Translations under genes and position numbers: made by a program
The notes under the pieces: model-generated
The model's input: only the letters and a program-made list of their open reading frames with translations
The model's database searches: none
Told to the model about the DNA's origin: nothing
Part shown: positions 42,870-51,101 of the stretch, piece after piece
How positions within the stretch are numbered: the first letter of the stretch is position 1
Layout: every line of letters starts with the position of its first letter
Assembly: GCA_964553615.1 (NCBI GenBank)
Contig: CAZKMA010000003.1
Coordinates: 62,001-126,000 of the forward strand
Source: DATKUC01 sp964553615
GTDB lineage: Bacteria > Spirochaetota > Spirochaetia > DSM-27196 > DATKUC01
DNA: 64,000 bases
Direction: 5' to 3'

Positions 42870-44668
42870 TCCGCCCGGACATCATGTCCGTCGCCGGATT
42901 CGGCAAGCGCCTCGTTCACAAGATCCTGTGGATATCCGATCAGCGCAAGCAGACGGATCGCGTTTCTGCTCTGCACAATGCCCGGGCGGATTGTGTAGTC
43001 GAATGTGAGACCCTTTTTCCCGGCGTGGTCGGTGAAGTAGAACGGCTCGTACAGTTCCTGCACCCGGCGCGCAATGCCCACATCATGGGTTGCAGCAAGC
43101 GTCAGCGCGTGACGCTGGGAAAGGTACCGAAGGATCGCGACCGAAGCGCCCTCCCGCTCTATCGAGTTTGTCCCGGACAGAAGCTCGTCGATGAGAAGCA
43201 GGACGGGTACCTCGCCACCTACACGCTCGATCATCCGAAAGATCCGCTCAGCTTCGTTGTAATAGAAGCTTCGGCCGGAACCCGGATCGTCACCTTTCTC
43301 AATTGAGGACATCACCAGGAATCGACCCGATCGGTAGCCATCGGCAAAACACGCGCCGATAGTCTGCGCGAGGACTACGTTAATGCCGATTGTTCGCAGA
43401 AACGTGGACTTCCCCGCCATGTTTGTTCCGGTAATGAGAGCGCCCGGCTGCCGTATGGATACGGTGTTTGCCACCGCGTTTTCTATCAAGGGGTGGTAGA
43501 CACCCTCGGCCTCCAGAGTGAGCCCTTCAACGATTGCCGGTTCGACTTCCAGCTCGAGCCGTTCGCGGTAGGACGTTATGGCCTGGACCGCGTCCAGACG
43601 GCCAATTGTCCGGTACAGACTTCGCAGCGTATCCCGTTGGGTCCGTATCCCCTTGCTGACTCGACCGAAAACTATGAGATCGATCTGGAAAAAGATCTTG
43701 ATATAGAGGAAAAAACTCTCCACGAGATCGCCGGTGAGGGACATGACTCCGGCGGATGAGCCGGTGATGATCCATCTGAACCTGCGGGCCAGCGGCTGTA
43801 CCGATGACACGAGCGGACGCAGCCGTTCGATGTCGGGAATCTGCTCGGGCGTGGGCAGCCGACAGATCCTCGTTGCCTGGCGGATTATCGTATCGAGTGA
43901 ACGCAGAGCCGGAACATATGCCGAAAGATGACGCGCCTTGCGATAGTAGACCCACATGTTGATTCCGAACATCGCAATGATCAGAATGAATCCATTCCCG
44001 AGTCCGACAAAAAAGGGAGACAGGATAGACAGAACTGCACCGGCGCCGAGCAGCACGAAGAACGGTTGCAAGCCATCGGTATGGATTTCCTCTTCGGCCA
44101 GGAGGTCGGCACAATCCCGGTCGGGATGATCGTCCAGAAGCGCCAGCTCACTCAGGAGACGGGTACGAAACTCCGGATCACTGCCGAGGAGCTTTGCCTC
44201 CGCCTCGCGCGCAAGCACCTCTTCCGGTTCGGGAAGACAGCAGCGGAGAAGCGCATAGAGCTCGTTGCGGCCCGGAGCACCGAAGCACGTGTCCATGTCG
44301 GCGTACAGATCACCCAGTCCGAGATCCGACCATGTCTGTACGTCGACAGCCGGAACCGAATCAGGAACAAAAGCGGCGAAGTAGCTTTCCAGCTGCGCCG
44401 CCTTCATCTCCTTGCGATCGTTTCTCGGACCGCGGCGCCACTGAACCCGCACCCGTGCCCGGGCGCGATACGCCTGCGCGCTTCTGCGGAGCGCAACAAA
44501 TCCCGAAAACGGGACAACCGCCGCAGGGATATAGAGGTAATAGTGTGAACCGTAGTTGTAGCCGACAGCCCAGAAGACAAGGATGATCCCTATGCTTGCA
44601 AGAAGAAGCAGCCAGCGGAGCGGGCCCACCAGAAAACCAAAGTCGTACATTCCCGTTCGAGGAGGCAT
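42866..44668 (-). CDS. Membrane-anchored MutS-family ATPase (MutS-like domain V)
   Basis: 600 residues from the ATG at 44668, seven bases after a -10 element (longer starts at 44677 and a GTG at 44707 exist). Two hydrophobic hairpins (about residues 12-60 and 200-245) precede a MutS lever/clamp-like region and the ABC ATPase: ITGTNMAGKSTFLRTIGINV (Walker A), then LLLIDELLSGTNSIER (Walker B) and LAATHDVGIARR. No mismatch-recognition domain I is present, so it is not the repair MutS. Proteins of this layout occur in Bacteroidetes, Firmicutes and spirochaetes and have no assigned function that I know of. Confidence 0.85.
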   Translation of the reverse strand: MPPRTGMYDFGFLVGPLRWLLLLASIGIILVFWAVGYNYGSHYYLYIPAAVVPFSGFVALRRSAQAYRARARVRVQWRRGPRNDRKEMKAAQLESYFAAFVPDSVPAVDVQTWSDLGLGDLYADMDTCFGAPGRNELYALLRCCLPEPEEVLAREAEAKLLGSDPEFRTRLLSELALLDDHPDRDCADLLAEEEIHTDGLQPFFVLLGAGAVLSILSPFFVGLGNGFILIIAMFGINMWVYYRKARHLSAYVPALRSLDTIIRQATRICRLPTPEQIPDIERLRPLVSSVQPLARRFRWIITGSSAGVMSLTGDLVESFFLYIKIFFQIDLIVFGRVSKGIRTQRDTLRSLYRTIGRLDAVQAITSYRERLELEVEPAIVEGLTLEAEGVYHPLIENAVANTVSIRQPGALITGTNMAGKSTFLRTIGINVVLAQTIGACFADGYRSGRFLVMSSIEKGDDPGSGRSFYYNEAERIFRMIERVGGEVPVLLLIDELLSGTNSIEREGASVAILRYLSQRHALTLAATHDVGIARRVQELYEPFYFTDHAGKKGLTFDYTIRPGIVQSRNAIRLLALIGYPQDLVNEALAESGDGHDVRAD

Positions 44669-44675
44669 AATCGCC

Positions 44676-44684
44676 ATTGTATCA
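44676..44684 (-). promoter_or_regulatory. Extended -10 promoter of the MutS-like gene
   Basis: Minus-strand TGATACAAT (TGn plus TACAAT), -35 poor. The predicted start site coincides with the ATG at 44668, so the transcript would be leaderless. Confidence 0.5.
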
Positions 44685-44764
44685 GTTTGGGGCCATTCAG
44701 GCGACACGTGGGCACCATTCCGGTATCATGAATTGTGGTCAATCTTTACCACAGGGAGCAGAAT

Positions 44765-45241
44765 ATGGCAGATCTTGCACGCGAAATCGAAAACCGGGAA
44801 GCCGAAGAGCGTGAACTCCAATTTGACAGCTTTTCGAACGAAATGGCACTCGAAATCGGCCTGAGAATTGTAGAACGGGCGCGCGAGCTCAACAAGGCAG
44901 TAGCCGTGGATATTGAGCGCAACGGGCGTCAATTATTTCATCACGGAATGAGCGGTACAGCCGCGGACAACGACGAATGGATCAGGCGAAAGAACCGGGT
45001 AGTAAACCGATTCGAAAAAAGCTCGTTTCACGTGGGCCAGCTCCTCGCACTTGGCGGTACGACCATTCAGCAGAAGAGCTTCGTAGATCCCATGATGTTC
45101 TCGGCGCATGGAGGAGCATTTCCCATTACCATCCGAAATACGGGGGTTGTCGGAACCGTCACTGTTTCGGGTCTTCCGCAGGAGGAGGATCATCGCCTTG
45201 TGACCAGCGTCATCCGGGAGTTCATGGCAAAACGTATGTAA
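44765..45241 (+). CDS. UPF0303 / heme-degrading-domain (HbpS-like) protein
   Basis: 158 residues from the ATG at 44765 (GGGAG upstream). FDSFSNEMALEIGLRIVERA, VAVDIERNGRQLFHHGMSGT and RKNRVVNRFEKSSFHVG, then GGAFPITIRNTGVVGTVTVSGLPQEEDH, the Gly-rich stretch shared by the GlcG/HbpS/UPF0303 family (PF03928). Family members bind heme, corrins or small ligands; the role here is unknown. Divergent to the MutS-like gene. Confidence 0.8.
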   Translation: MADLAREIENREAEERELQFDSFSNEMALEIGLRIVERARELNKAVAVDIERNGRQLFHHGMSGTAADNDEWIRRKNRVVNRFEKSSFHVGQLLALGGTTIQQKSFVDPMMFSAHGGAFPITIRNTGVVGTVTVSGLPQEEDHRLVTSVIREFMAKRM

Positions 45242-45243
45242 AA

Positions 45244-45361
45244 TGAAGTATCACGCAGCGTGTTGATGCAACTCCACCAGAGCCCGCCGGGCATACGAGT
45301 GAATACGAATAGAGCTTCCGCATCCAGGGGCGGTTCCATCAACACGGTTGTTGATACTTCA
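45244..45361. repeat. Pair of 25-bp inverted repeats flanking 68 bp
   Basis: Positions 45244-45268 and 45337-45361 are reverse complements at 21 of 25 positions; TGAAGTATCA and CGTGTTGATG within the left arm match perfectly. The right arm ends next to the ribosome site of the epimerase gene. Could be two operators in opposite orientation, a long 5'-leader hairpin or a small non-autonomous element. Confidence 0.7.
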
Positions 45362-45378
45362 GAAGGAGTTGAGACAGA

Positions 45379-46233
45379 ATGAAGGTGATTGTAACAGGCG
45401 GAAGCGGAAAGGCCGGCAGACACGTCGTGAGTGAGCTTGCTCAGGCCGGGCACGAGGTCATTAATCTGGATCGGGATGCGCCATCGAAGGCGCTCCCGGG
45501 AACGCTCATCCGGATCGATCTGAACGATGCAGGCGAAGTCTACGATGCGTTCGCGCAGGTTCGGCCGGAGGGGGTGTGCCACCTTGCTGCAAACCCGTCG
45601 CCGAGCGGTTTCTCCCGGCAGGGTACCTTCGAGGGCAATGTCGGTATTACCTACAACGTCATGCAGGCGGCCGGAGAGTTCGGCGCTACACGTTTTATCT
45701 ATGCGAGCAGTGAAATGGCGACGGGTTGGCTCACTACCGAGGAACTCCCGCCGAAGTTCCCTTTCACGGAGGTGGATCGAGTAGATTCTCCGAATGCATA
45801 TGCTCTCAGCAAGTATCTCGGAGAGGTCATTGCCGATTCAATGATTGTCCGGTACCCGCACATGAGCATCTGCAGCTTGAGGATCAACAACGTCATTCCC
45901 CCGGAAGTCAATCGGGAGATGCTCGAACCTCGTCGAAAGGAGTTCCCGGGCCCGGGAAGCGCGAACTTCTGGAGCTATATCGATGCGCGGGATGTTGGCG
46001 GCGCATTTCGGGCCGCCCTCGAGGGTTCGTCTGCGGGCCACGAAGCGTTCCTCATTGCCGCCGCCGATACCTGCATAGAGGTACCGATCCGGGAGGCGGT
46101 GAAAACGCGTTACGGTCGGGAGGGTAACTTCGCCGCCGGACACGGCGATTTTCAATCCGCATTCGATTGTGGAAAGATGAAGAAGTATTTCGGATGGACC
46201 CCCCGATACAGCTGGAGAGACGTCGCGCCGTAA
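45379..46233 (+). CDS. NAD-dependent epimerase/dehydratase (extended SDR)
   Basis: 284 residues, AAGGAG upstream. VTGGSGKAGRHVV (TGxxGxxG), DLNDAGEV, CHLAANPSP, ASSEMATGW (catalytic Ser region) and YALSKYLGE (YxxxK), then LRINNVIPP and the C-terminal substrate part with WSYIDARDVGGAF. Extended SDRs of this length act on nucleotide sugars, uronates or other polyols; the NxxP/SP segment after HLAA resembles uronate dehydrogenase-like members. Preceded by the inverted repeats, so it is probably individually regulated. Confidence 0.85.
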   Translation: MKVIVTGGSGKAGRHVVSELAQAGHEVINLDRDAPSKALPGTLIRIDLNDAGEVYDAFAQVRPEGVCHLAANPSPSGFSRQGTFEGNVGITYNVMQAAGEFGATRFIYASSEMATGWLTTEELPPKFPFTEVDRVDSPNAYALSKYLGEVIADSMIVRYPHMSICSLRINNVIPPEVNREMLEPRRKEFPGPGSANFWSYIDARDVGGAFRAALEGSSAGHEAFLIAAADTCIEVPIREAVKTRYGREGNFAAGHGDFQSAFDCGKMKKYFGWTPRYSWRDVAP

Positions 46234-46265
46234 TGGCGCGACCCGAGTGACCGGCGGGAAGCTCC

Positions 46266-47459
46266 TTACCTTTGCACGAGTATGGCAATGCCCTGACCGC
46301 CACCGATGCACATGGTTGCGAGTCCGCGGTGGAGTTCCCGCCTCTTCATCTCGTGGACGAGGGTTGTCAGGATGCGCGTCCCGGAGGCGCCGATAGGATG
46401 GCCGAGGGCGATGGCGCCGCCATTGACGTTGATAATGGACGGGTCGATCTCTCCGACGGTTTCCCGAAATCCCTTGAGGACCGCAAGTGACTGCGCGGCG
46501 AACGCTTCGTTGAGTTCGACGAGTTCGAGGTCCTTCACTTTCCAGCCGGTTCGCTCGAGCACGCGCGTGGTCGCGGGAACCGGGCCGAATCCCATCATTG
46601 AGGGCTCAACGCCGGCGGATGCATAGCCGACGATGTATGCGAGCGGAGTCACGCCGAGTTTTTGCGCGACGCTTTCGCGGGCAAGGATGACGTAGGCGGC
46701 ACCGTCGTTTATCCCCGAGGAATTGGCTGCGGTCACCCGACCGTCTTTGCGAAATGCGGGCTTGAGCTTCCCGATACTCTCTGCGGTGACACCCGCGCGA
46801 GGATGCTCGTCCACTTTGACCTCGAGCGGATCTCCTTTGCGCTGCGGGACCGCCACCGGCACTATTTCGTCAGTGAATCTTCCGGCCGATATTGCGCGTT
46901 CTGCGCGGTTCTGGCTGAGTGCAGCAAACTCGTCCATGTCTGTGCGCGAAATCTCCCACTTGTCCGCGAGATTCTCCGCGGTCACTCCCATGTGGTAACC
47001 TTCGAACGCATCGTACAATCCGTCACGCATGAGCAGGTCGACGATCTCGCCGTTGCCCATCCGTGCTCCGAATCGGGCAGATGGCAGGACGTAGGGCACC
47101 TGAGTCATGTTCTCCGTGCCGCCTGCGGCAATGATATCCGCTTCGCCGAGCATGATGGCGCCGGCTCCCAGGCAGACCGCCTTCATGCCGGATCCGCAGA
47201 GCTTGTTTACCGTGAATGCGGGGACATTGACCGGGGTACCTGCCCCGATAGCCACCTGACGGGACACGTTCTGGCCGAGATTTGCACCCAGGACATTTCC
47301 GGTAATCACTTCGTCTATCCGGTCGGCGGTAACACCGGCGTCCGCGAGTGCTGCCTTCAGGGCTGCCGTACCGAGCTCGACCGCGGAAACCGTCTGGAAG
47401 ATTCCGCCGAATGTCCCTATGGGTGTTCGGCGTGCCGAGAGTATTGCTATTCGTTCCAT
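46266..47459 (-). CDS. thlA: Acetyl-CoA acetyltransferase (thiolase)
   Basis: 397 residues from the ATG at 47459 (AAGGAG upstream). VNKLCGSGMKAVCLGA holds the nucleophilic Cys (near 88), VNVNGGAIALGHPIGASG the His, and MCIGGGQGIAI the second Cys: the full Cys-His-Cys set of biosynthetic/degradative thiolases. Cleaves or forms acetoacetyl-CoA. Last gene of the minus-strand arm KAS III-like, CoA-transferase, thiolase, so it probably splits a CoA-activated beta-keto product or supplies acetoacetyl-CoA. Confidence 0.95.
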   Translation of the reverse strand: MERIAILSARRTPIGTFGGIFQTVSAVELGTAALKAALADAGVTADRIDEVITGNVLGANLGQNVSRQVAIGAGTPVNVPAFTVNKLCGSGMKAVCLGAGAIMLGEADIIAAGGTENMTQVPYVLPSARFGARMGNGEIVDLLMRDGLYDAFEGYHMGVTAENLADKWEISRTDMDEFAALSQNRAERAISAGRFTDEIVPVAVPQRKGDPLEVKVDEHPRAGVTAESIGKLKPAFRKDGRVTAANSSGINDGAAYVILARESVAQKLGVTPLAYIVGYASAGVEPSMMGFGPVPATTRVLERTGWKVKDLELVELNEAFAAQSLAVLKGFRETVGEIDPSIINVNGGAIALGHPIGASGTRILTTLVHEMKRRELHRGLATMCIGGGQGIAILVQR

Positions 47460-47513
47460 TCTGGACGCTCCTTGTTGAACCACGAACTGGATGCGTGGGC
47501 TTTTTCTCTGTAC

Positions 47514-48824
47514 TCAGATATAGCCGAGCTTCTGTGCTTGAGCGGTCAGCTCCGCCCGGAACTTCGGGTCCGCCACCGCAATGAGCTCATGGGTCCGCTC
47601 TCTTACGGTTCGTCCACGCAAACGGGCAATTCCGTTTTCGGTAACGATGTGGTCGGTGTGGCTGCGGTGCAGCGTTACGGCGGTTCCTTCCGGCAGCACC
47701 GGCACGATGGTGCTGACTGTCCCCTCACGTGCGGTGGAGTGGCAGGCGATTATTGACTTGCCCTTCCCATCGTAGCCCTCGACCGCTCCGACTGCCGTGT
47801 CAGTCTGTCCGCCGGTTCCTGAGTATTGCCGACTCCCGATGGACTCGCTTGCAACCTGACCGGTCAGGTCGACCATGAGGCAGGTGTTGATGGATACCAT
47901 CTTTGCGTTCTGTCGGATAACGCATGGGTCGTTCACCCACTTTCCCCGCTGGAACTCGACTGCCATGTTGTCGTTGAGCCAGTCATAGAGCTTTGCCGAC
48001 CCCATGGCAAAGGTGCAGACAAACTTGTCTTTGAACAGTGTCTTTCTTCTGTTGGTAATGACGCCGGATTCGTAGAGGTCCACCATTGAATCCACCAACA
48101 TCTCGGTGTGTACTCCAAGGTCCCTCTTGCCCCGGAGCGCTGCGGCAACGGCGTTTGGAATGTTCCCTATACCGAGCTGAAGTGTAGAACCGTCTTCGAC
48201 GAGTTCTGCGATGTAGTTACCGATCATCTGATCGGTCTCGTTCGGAACCACGACAGGGAGTGATGGAACCTCCTGCGTATTCTGCACGAAGAAGTCTACG
48301 TCCCGCACGTGCACGTGAGTGTCGCCGAAGGTGCGTGGCAGGTTTTCGTTGACTTCCAGGATTACAATGTCGGCCGCCTCAAGGACGTCCTTCTCGTAGG
48401 TAATGCCGAGCGAGAGCGATACGAATCCCTTGCTGTCCGGCGGAGTGCAGGTGCCAATGAACACATTTGGTTTCCGGGCCTGCATCCTGTCCAGCGCGGC
48501 ACGATGCAACATGTTCGGAACATAGGTAACGGTGCCGGTTCCCGCTTTCAGGGCCGCCCGGGAACCGGGGGCGTGAAACCAGCTGCACAGCTCGAAGTGA
48601 CCCTTCATGTCCGGAAGCATGTAGAAGTCGTACGGTTTGAGCGTGAGCACAGAGAAGACCCGCACATTTTCTACCCGGTCCCTGGCCAGATGAATTTTAC
48701 TCATGCAGCCCTGTGGTTCCGAGGCGCATTGCGCGACTATCACGTCATTGTCACTCTCTATCTTGCCGACCGCCTCTTCGACCGGGATGACCTTCCGTTT
48801 GTACTCTTCACTCCAGACTCCCAT
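47514..48824 (-). CDS. Acetyl-CoA hydrolase/transferase family (4-hydroxybutyrate/butyrate CoA-transferase-like)
   Basis: 436 residues, GGGAGG before ATG. Two similar halves; LQLGIGNIPNAVAAAL leads to GVHTEMLVDSMVDLYESGVI with the catalytic Glu, and IGSRQYSGTGGQTDTA contacts CoA. Length and motifs match Cat1/Cat2/AbfT-type enzymes that move CoA between acetyl-CoA and short acids (butyrate, 4-hydroxybutyrate). Here it would activate an acid produced in the pathway before thiolysis, or release a product acid. Exact acid unknown. Confidence 0.9.
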   Translation of the reverse strand: MGVWSEEYKRKVIPVEEAVGKIESDNDVIVAQCASEPQGCMSKIHLARDRVENVRVFSVLTLKPYDFYMLPDMKGHFELCSWFHAPGSRAALKAGTGTVTYVPNMLHRAALDRMQARKPNVFIGTCTPPDSKGFVSLSLGITYEKDVLEAADIVILEVNENLPRTFGDTHVHVRDVDFFVQNTQEVPSLPVVVPNETDQMIGNYIAELVEDGSTLQLGIGNIPNAVAAALRGKRDLGVHTEMLVDSMVDLYESGVITNRRKTLFKDKFVCTFAMGSAKLYDWLNDNMAVEFQRGKWVNDPCVIRQNAKMVSINTCLMVDLTGQVASESIGSRQYSGTGGQTDTAVGAVEGYDGKGKSIIACHSTAREGTVSTIVPVLPEGTAVTLHRSHTDHIVTENGIARLRGRTVRERTHELIAVADPKFRAELTAQAQKLGYI

Positions 48825-48851
48825 TTAAATGCCTCCCCTGGTACGGTTCAT

Positions 48852-49856
48852 TCAATAAATAAACGCATTGCTCCCAACTGCAAGGCCGGCGCCGGATGCC
48901 ACGCATACCACCAGGTCCCCGCGCCGGATTTTCCTGTCTTTCACTGCATGATGAAGTGCCATTGGAATGCAGGCGGACCCGGTGTATCCGTACCTGTCCA
49001 TTATGGTTGTAGTCTTTTCGTTCGGAAGATTCAGAATCTCCATGACCTGGTGGATTACCGACCGGTTGATCTGAGTAAAAAGGATATGATCGATCTCTTT
49101 TGTCTCCATGCCGATCTTCCGCAGGAGGTCCTGAACGAGCGGTGGCCACAGTTGCACATTTCGTTCACCGGGAAGAGGCTTGAGAAGCTGCAGCCCGTAC
49201 TCTCCGGATTTGAGTATCGCGTCGGTGATAGGCCGACGTGTTCCTCCTGCGTACACCCCGACGAAATCCCACTGAGTCCCATCGGTGACAAACTTCCCTC
49301 CGAGGTATCCGGGGCCATCGGTGCGCTTTTCAATGATAACCGCCGCGGCGCCGTCGGCGAAAATTGAATACCCGAAGGCGTCGCCGCTTCGAATGTATTG
49401 CGGCATATTGTACACGCCAATGACCAGTCCGTAGCGTACGCCGGGATCCGATGCCACAATGCGTGCGGCACTGTCGAACGCAGTGACAAAGCCGGCACAG
49501 GATGCGCCAACGTCGAAAGAGCAGGTGGATCGCTGTCCGTTCTGAATACGGCCCTGCACAACAATTGCCGTTGCAGGCGATATGAACTCCGGTGTATCGG
49601 TCCCAACGACGATGAGGCCGATATCCCCGGCATCTATTCCCGAGCTCTCTATTGCCGCGAGTGCAGCACGAGTTGCAAAATCGGCGGTGGTTTCATCCAG
49701 GTCTCGAAGATGCGCAATATGACGGCGTTGGATACCCAGTTTTCTTTCGAGCTTTTCCTCGTCAAACTCCACGCCGGTGAGTTTCTTCAGTTCTCGATTG
49801 TCTATCGGCGCTCCGGGAGCGTACAGACCTGTACCTTTGATGGCTATCTCTGCCAT
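48852..49856 (-). CDS. KAS III-like enzyme with altered catalytic triad (first copy)
   Basis: 334 residues from the ATG at 49856 (AAGGAGG upstream). Thiolase fold of the FabH family: IAIKGTGLYAPG, LIVVGTDTPEF, the nucleophile in DVGASCAGF (C120), and the closing GDLVVCVASGAGLAVGS. FabH's catalytic His-Asn pair is replaced: PHQAN is FTQIN (T261) and HGNTSAAS is YGYTGSAC (Y291). Cys is kept, so it might act as an acyl carrier or have a different mechanism. First gene of the operon with the CoA-transferase and thiolase. No acyl-carrier protein is nearby, which argues against fatty-acid initiation. Confidence 0.85.
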   Translation of the reverse strand: MAEIAIKGTGLYAPGAPIDNRELKKLTGVEFDEEKLERKLGIQRRHIAHLRDLDETTADFATRAALAAIESSGIDAGDIGLIVVGTDTPEFISPATAIVVQGRIQNGQRSTCSFDVGASCAGFVTAFDSAARIVASDPGVRYGLVIGVYNMPQYIRSGDAFGYSIFADGAAAVIIEKRTDGPGYLGGKFVTDGTQWDFVGVYAGGTRRPITDAILKSGEYGLQLLKPLPGERNVQLWPPLVQDLLRKIGMETKEIDHILFTQINRSVIHQVMEILNLPNEKTTTIMDRYGYTGSACIPMALHHAVKDRKIRRGDLVVCVASGAGLAVGSNAFIY

Positions 49857-49912
49857 GATGAGCGCCTCCTTCCTTTCGTACAAAATTGAGCGGTGATTCA
49901 GTTCGTAATGTC

Positions 49913-49941
49913 ATTGTAAGTCCCGTTTCTGTATTTGACAA
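49913..49941 (-). promoter_or_regulatory. Promoter of the KAS III-like/CoA-transferase/thiolase operon
   Basis: Minus-strand -35 TTGTCA (49936-49941), 17-bp spacer, -10 TACAAT (49913-49918). Confidence 0.75.
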
Positions 49942-49972
49942 GAAGATTCTTGGTGATGGGAAAAGAAAAATG

Positions 49973-50002
49973 TTGACAGCCTGAGAATTCGGCTCATAGA
50001 AT
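49973..50002 (+). promoter_or_regulatory. Promoter of the KAS III-like/SDR/hydrolase/Liv operon
   Basis: -35 TTGACA (49973-49978), 18-bp spacer, -10 TAGAAT (49997-50002). The two divergent -35 boxes are 31 bp apart. Downstream, GTGAGAACCA and TGGTTCACAC form separated complementary half-sites that may bind the tandem TetR protein. Confidence 0.75.
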
Positions 50003-50084
50003 GAGTGAGAACCAATTCACATCTTATTGGCAGCGTTTCATCAAATAGACTGGTTCACACTAAATGGACGGGACGGGCGGCGAA

Positions 50085-51101
50085 ATGAATATCGGGATAC
50101 GGGGTATTGGCACATATGTACCGAGTACGTACATGACGGCACAGGAGATTGCCGAAGCTACAGGCATTCCGGAGGACGTCATTGCCCGGAAGTTCGGGGT
50201 GATACGAAAACCGATACCCGGCCCGGATGACACGCCGAGTGCAATGGGCACTGTGGCCGCCCGAAAGGCGCTCGAGAACGGCGGAGTAGACGCCGAATCC
50301 ATAGACCTGGTCATCTGGAACGGCGGTCAGCACAAGGATTATCCGTGCTGGCTGGCAGGGCTGAAGGTGGCCAGCAACATCGGTGCAGGTCGGGCGTGGT
50401 CTTTTGACATGGAGGCAATGTGCGGCTCCATGATGGTGGCATTCTCGGTTGCACGGTCAATGATGCTCGCGGACCGGAGACTGAAGAGGGTGCTCATTGT
50501 GAGCGGTTACCGCAATGGGGATCTCATCGACCTTACGGTGCCGGAGACTCGCTTCATGCTCGACATCGGCGCAGGCGGATCGGCGGTGGTGCTCGAGGCA
50601 GGATACGACCGGAACATCATCCGCGGTTATGCGTTCAAGGGTGATGGGTCTTTTTCGGAGGACTGCGTAGTCCCCGTACTCGGAGCGCGGAAGTGGCCGC
50701 CGGAGGGCGCGGATGCCTCGGCAATGCATTTTGTTGTCCGGGACGAAGAAGAGTTCAAGAGGAAATTGAACGAGCGGACCATGCCGAACTTCTACGGGGT
50801 CATTCGTGAATCTCTTGCTGAGTCGGGGCTGACCGAAAAAGATATCGATTACCTTGCAATCCTGCATTTCAAGCGCTCCGCGCACGATGCGGTATTGCAG
50901 GAACTTGGCCTTTCACAGGACCAGACGACGTACCTCGACCATTACGGACATCTCGGTCAGAACGATCAGATTCTTTCAATAGAGCTCGGGCTTGAATCGG
51001 GCAAGATCAAGGACGGTGACAACGTGGTCATGGTGGGAGCCGGCCTCGGTTTCGTGTGGGCATCTGCGGTAGTTACCTGGGGGCAGGAGGGACAGAAATG
51101 A
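50085..51101 (+). CDS. KAS III-like enzyme with altered catalytic triad (second copy)
   Basis: 338 residues from the ATG at 50085 (an ATG at 50064 adds seven residues). IGIRGIGTYVPSTYMT, WSFDMEAMCGSMMV with the presumed nucleophile C113, LDIGAGGSAVVLEAGY, and VVMVGAGLGFVWASAVVTW. The His position is kept (AILHFKRSAHD, H261), but FabH Asn274 is His here (DHYGHLGQND, H289), giving Cys-His-His. Only distantly similar to the copy at 49 kb. First gene of a coupled operon with an SDR (ATGA overlap), a hydrolase and a Liv importer. Likely forms or cleaves a beta-keto bond on a CoA-linked substrate. Confidence 0.85.
   Translation: MNIGIRGIGTYVPSTYMTAQEIAEATGIPEDVIARKFGVIRKPIPGPDDTPSAMGTVAARKALENGGVDAESIDLVIWNGGQHKDYPCWLAGLKVASNIGAGRAWSFDMEAMCGSMMVAFSVARSMMLADRRLKRVLIVSGYRNGDLIDLTVPETRFMLDIGAGGSAVVLEAGYDRNIIRGYAFKGDGSFSEDCVVPVLGARKWPPEGADASAMHFVVRDEEEFKRKLNERTMPNFYGVIRESLAESGLTEKDIDYLAILHFKRSAHDAVLQELGLSQDQTTYLDHYGHLGQNDQILSIELGLESGKIKDGDNVVMVGAGLGFVWASAVVTWGQEGQK

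Noticed and set aside
42866..44668. DNA mismatch repair MutS
   Set aside because: No mismatch-recognition domain, membrane segments present and length only about 600 residues.
46662..49367. Plus-strand frames of 364 and 352 codons opposite the thiolase, CoA-transferase and KAS III-like genes
   Set aside because: No recognisable motif, no ribosome site, and fully antisense to genes with complete catalytic motifs.
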